This document shows, piece by piece, positions 15,970 to 17,674 of a DNA stretch of 17,674 nt. The notes beneath the pieces were generated by a model. That model saw nothing but the letters and a program-made list of their open reading frames with translations. It searched no databases and had not been told where the DNA came from. Position numbers and translations under genes: made by a program. Position 1 is the first letter of the stretch. Every line of letters begins with the position of its first letter. The stretch comes from Nitrospinota bacterium (GTDB lineage: Bacteria; Nitrospinota; Nitrospinia; UBA9942), in NCBI GenBank assembly GCA_016234205.1, contig JACRGN010000231.1:1-17674 (forward strand), in the 5' to 3' direction.

Positions 15970-15976
15970 AGGAGGG
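15970..15976 (+). promoter_or_regulatory. Shine-Dalgarno deciding the caspase locus start
   Basis: AGGAGGG ends 7 nt before the ATG at 15984. It is one of the best ribosome sites in the window and supports 15984 as a genuine initiation codon even though its frame currently closes at 16070. Confidence 0.75.
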
Positions 15977-16037
15977 CTTACCTATGCCAAACCTTACTCC
16001 TGAACCTGCCGAAGAGTCAATCGGCACGAACCTTGCT

Positions 16038-16065
16038 CAGCCAGCCAGTCAGTCAGTCAGTCAGT
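16038..16065 (+). repeat. Tetranucleotide tract (CAGC)2(CAGT)5
   Basis: Seven tandem 4-bp units lie inside the reading frame of the ATG at 15984. Since 4 is not a multiple of 3, gain of one unit or loss of two would place that ATG in frame with the caspase lipoprotein. Tetranucleotide tracts at gene starts are a classic substrate for slipped-strand phase variation, as in Haemophilus surface and modification genes. Confidence 0.85.
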
Positions 16066-16840
16066 TTTAACCACTAATATAAAATCTTTTCTTTTCTCTC
16101 CCTTTCTCCCATTCTCCCCATCGCCCCTTCTCCTTTTCTTACTTCTTACTTCCTACTTCTTACTGCTTTTAAGCGGCTGTTCCTCTGCTCCCAAAAAGAC
16201 CGCACAAGTCCAACTCATAGAATCAGGACTCTACCGCAACTACCAAAACTCCGTTTCGCCTGCCGAACTCCTCAATCCCCTCAAAAAGACAGACACAATC
16301 TACACACAAGACACACAAGCAGTCATATGGGTAAAACTAAAAGACATAGAAGGGAGTCATACATTAAGATGGGACTGGATTTCCCCTGACAAAAATATCT
16401 ATTTCAAGACACAAGACTTTGAAATCAACCTTGACACCAAAAAGCACAATATGAATACCTCAGTCCATAGAATAGGCATAAGAGGAGAAAAGGCAGAAAA
16501 ACTCACAGGAGAATGGCAGGTCAATGTATATCTTGATAACTATCTCGCCGCCTCCAGACACTTTAACCTATTACCCGGCATAGGGGACATAGACTCATAC
16601 ATAACAAAAGGTCCAGAAAACAGTATCAAACAGGATAAAACAAAATGGGCTATCCTCATAGGCATAGAAAAATACAGGAATACCACCCCTGCCACATACT
16701 CCTCCCATGATGCCCTTCTAATGAAAGAATACCTCAGTAAATTTGCAGGAATCCCCGAAGAAAATATCTTTCTCATAACAGATGACCATGCAACAAAGAC
16801 AGAGATGGAGATACTATTACAGGACAGGCTCAAGAAGCTA

Positions 16841-16869
16841 ATAAAAGAAGGAGATAAAAGAAGGAGATA
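16841..16869 (+). repeat. 13-bp tandem duplication inside the caspase gene
   Basis: AAAAGAAGGAGAT occurs twice without a gap (16843-16855, 16856-16868); the period-13 run extends over 16841-16869. Removing one copy gives KKLIKEGDTIYFYYAGHGIPD-type caspase sequence split only by this duplication, so it is the exact cause of the frame break. Confidence 0.93.
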
Positions 16870-17429
16870 CAATCTATTTCTACTATGCAGGACACGGAAT
16901 CCCTGATGTAGAAAACCAGACCCCCTATATCCTTCCCTATGACGGCAATCCTGACAATCCCAAGATGAGCGGTTATCCATTAGATAGACTCTACAATGAC
17001 CTAAAAGACCTCACGGCAAAGAATATCTATCTCTTTATAGATGCCTGTTTCTCTGGCATAGCAGGGAGAGAGGAGAAAGAGAAAATACTCCTTGCAGGGA
17101 GTCGTCCCGGGACACTCATAGTCAAAGACCCTGTCATAGCATCGGAAAAAATAGCCTTACTCGCAGCATCGAGAGAAAACCAAATCAGCAACTTCTACAA
17201 AGAAGAAGAGCATGGCTTATTCACCTACTATCTATTAAAAGGTCTCATAGGAGAAGCTGACATAAATAGGGATAACAAGATTAACATAGAAGAGCTCTAC
17301 AGTTATGTATCTAACAATGTAGAATCAACCTCAAGAAGGCTCTTTGGTATGAACCGCTATCAAGTGCCAGTCCTTAAACCAAGCCCTGTAGGAAGGGAGA
17401 TAAATCCCATATTGGTAAATCTGGAATAA
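16869..17429 (+). pseudogene. Caspase-family lipoprotein, 3' part with catalytic His and Cys
   Basis: Continuing in the frame restored by removing one 13-bp copy, the sequence reads IYFYYAGHGIPD with the catalytic His codon at 16893-16895, YILPYDG, then NIYLFIDACFSG with the catalytic Cys codon at 17046-17048. This is the His/Cys dyad of peptidase C14 (caspase/orthocaspase type). Further on, an EF-hand-like loop DINRDNKINIEE (17259-17294) has acidic or Asn ligands at positions 1, 3, 5 and Glu at 12, suggesting calcium binding. The region ends with TAA at 17427-17429. An internal ATG at 16965 opens this frame but lacks a Shine-Dalgarno and would start after the catalytic His, so independent translation would give an inactive fragment. 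Apart from the duplication, the p20/p10 region shows no decay, implying a recent or reversible break. Confidence 0.87.
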
Positions 17430-17443
17430 TCTCCTGCTTAAAT

Positions 17444-17459
17444 CCCCTTAATAAAGGGG
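17444..17459. repeat. Small hairpin after the caspase stop
   Basis: cccctt (17444-17449) pairs with aagggg (17454-17459) across aata. It lies 14 bp after the stop codon. Only two T follow, so it would be a weak terminator. Confidence 0.4.
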
Positions 17460-17468
17460 GTTGTGAGA

Positions 17469-17526
17469 GGTAGCCGCAGGCTTTATGCCTGCGTTAATTC
17501 ACGCAACCATAAAGGTTGCGACTACC
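17469..17526. repeat. Three-way-junction palindrome
   Basis: An outer stem ggtag/ctacc (17469-17473 with 17522-17526) encloses two perfect 7-bp hairpins: cgcaggc/gcctgcg (17475-17481, 17487-17493) and cgcaacc/ggttgcg (17502-17508, 17514-17520), each with a 5-nt loop. It sits between the caspase and the next gene. Confidence 0.75.
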
Positions 17527-17540
17527 GTTTTTTCTTTTTT

Positions 17541-17674
17541 ATGAATTATTTTAAGCTTTTTATTTTTTTCTCTGTACCTCTGTGTCTCTATGGTGCATTT
17601 CCCCCCTTTGTAAAGGGGGGCGAGGGGGGATTTGCCTTTGCCTCTGACTGCAACTGGGTAGAAAGCACAGGTGA
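17541..17674 (+). CDS. N-terminus of a secreted protein of unknown function (runs off the window)
   Basis: From the ATG at 17541 the frame is open to the window end (44 complete codons). It begins MNYFKLFIFFSVPLCLYG, a typical basic-then-hydrophobic signal segment, and has a plausible signal peptidase site AFA before SDCNWVESTG. The SDxxWVEsxG start resembles mature N-termini of LPP20-like envelope proteins, which I recall near bacterial caspases, but the visible part is too short to assign a family. Two intergenic repeat words are read in frame: a ctctgtgtctctatggt word gives part of the hydrophobic core, and a perfect 9-bp C/G hairpin (17601-17620) gives PPFVKGG between that core and the cleavage site. 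No Shine-Dalgarno is visible. Confidence 0.55.
   Translation, partial: MNYFKLFIFFSVPLCLYGAFPPFVKGGEGGFAFASDCNWVESTG
17601..17620. repeat. Perfect C/G hairpin inside the last reading frame
   Basis: ccccccttt and aaagggggg pair perfectly around gt and are followed by cgagggggga. A related nested C/G element (ctcccctttgtaaggggagg) lies at 15752-15771, so it belongs to the repeat-word set of this genome. Confidence 0.7.

Larger units (their letters stand above)
15434..15983. other. Divergent gene-free region between the GNAT/tol operon and the caspase locus
   Basis: This 550-bp stretch holds no credible gene; an open frame at 15715-15948 (minus) is made of repeat words. It contains the minus-strand promoter at 15625-15653, the plus-strand promoter at 15853-15880, three palindromes (15469-15564, 15704-15812, 15902-15955) and a Shine-Dalgarno at 15970-15976. 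Confidence 0.65.
15984..16906 (+). pseudogene. Caspase-family lipoprotein, 5' part (out of frame at two places)
   Basis: The ATG at 15984 has a good promoter and AGGAGG site but reads only 28 codons (MPNLTPEPAEESIG..., stop 16068-16070), closing just after a CAGT tract. The next frame is open from 16004 to 16906 and contains a lipoprotein signal (hydrophobic Leu/Phe stretch, lipobox LSGC, Cys codon 16178-16180), a beta-rich domain of about 120 residues (HTLRWDWISPD, GEWQVNVYLDN) and the start of a peptidase C14 domain (KWAILIGIEKYRN, SSHDALLMKEYL). That frame has no ATG, GTG or TTG before the lipobox; only an ATA at 16079. One added CAGT unit would join the two frames. At 16843-16868 a 13-bp tandem duplication shifts the frame again, and translation ends at 16906, before the catalytic Cys. 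Repairing both gives 478 codons. The coding strand is unusually A/C-rich compared with the neighbours. Confidence 0.85.

Noticed and set aside
15984..16070. 28-codon frame as an independent small gene or leader peptide
   Set aside because: It has a good promoter and ribosome site, but it ends exactly after the CAGT tract, and one unit change joins it to the lipoprotein frame. I treat it as the detached start of the caspase gene, while a leader role cannot be excluded.
16540..16980. 146-codon antisense frame over the caspase
   Set aside because: It lies opposite a recognisable peptidase C14 domain; its translation has no recognisable domain.

Overview
The window looks like chromosomal DNA of an AT-rich, Gram-negative bacterium. 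The evidence for an outer membrane is a complete Tol-Pal set (tolQ, tolR, tolA-type, tolB, pal, cpoB), with lipoboxes on Pal, CpoB and the caspase. The mix of FHA proteins, eukaryotic-type Ser/Thr kinase, class III cyclase, short GNAT-type N-acetylglutamate synthase and caspase-like protease would fit Nitrospirota, Desulfobacterota or a related candidate phylum. I cannot settle the lineage from sequence reading alone. Most start codons have no visible Shine-Dalgarno; pal, the GNAT gene and the caspase locus are the exceptions.

Layout. 1-134: probable 3' end of a transposase gene with paired direct repeats behind it. 392-2902 (+): a tandemly fused double malic enzyme. 2976-3956 (+): a GalT-type HIT-fold nucleotidyltransferase whose 3' end overlaps the convergent kinase gene. 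8278-3949 (-): a four-gene signalling cluster in transcription order zinc-ribbon/FHA, adenylate cyclase/FHA, double FHA, kinase-pseudokinase with a C-terminal membrane anchor; a good promoter precedes it. 8483-8992 (+): purE. 15433-9165 (-): GNAT N-acetyltransferase, tolQ, tolR, tolA, tolB, pal, cpoB, apparently from one TTGACA-17-TATATT promoter. 15853-17429 (+): a caspase (peptidase C14) lipoprotein gene with its own TTGACA-16-TATATT promoter and AGGAGG site, broken twice: at a CAGT tetranucleotide tract and at a 13-bp tandem duplication. 17541-end (+): the start of another secreted protein.

Nearly every gap between genes holds a different imperfect palindrome built from short repeated words (acaggat, aaggtt, agtgtc, gaacgcag, gtcattctgaacgaag, aggagaaatgg, agtggtc, acacgaat, cacagatt and others). 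Some run into coding sequence. The TolB signal peptide is written by both arms and the loop of one such palindrome, and the signal peptides of the caspase and of the last gene also look built from these words.

Most notable: (1) the double malic enzyme, whose halves have lost complementary parts of the active site; (2) the repeat-encoded signal peptides; (3) the caspase locus, where adding one CAGT unit would join a well-equipped start codon to the lipoprotein frame, and removing one 13-bp copy would restore the catalytic His/Cys domain; (4) the kinase, pseudokinase, FHA and cyclase cluster.
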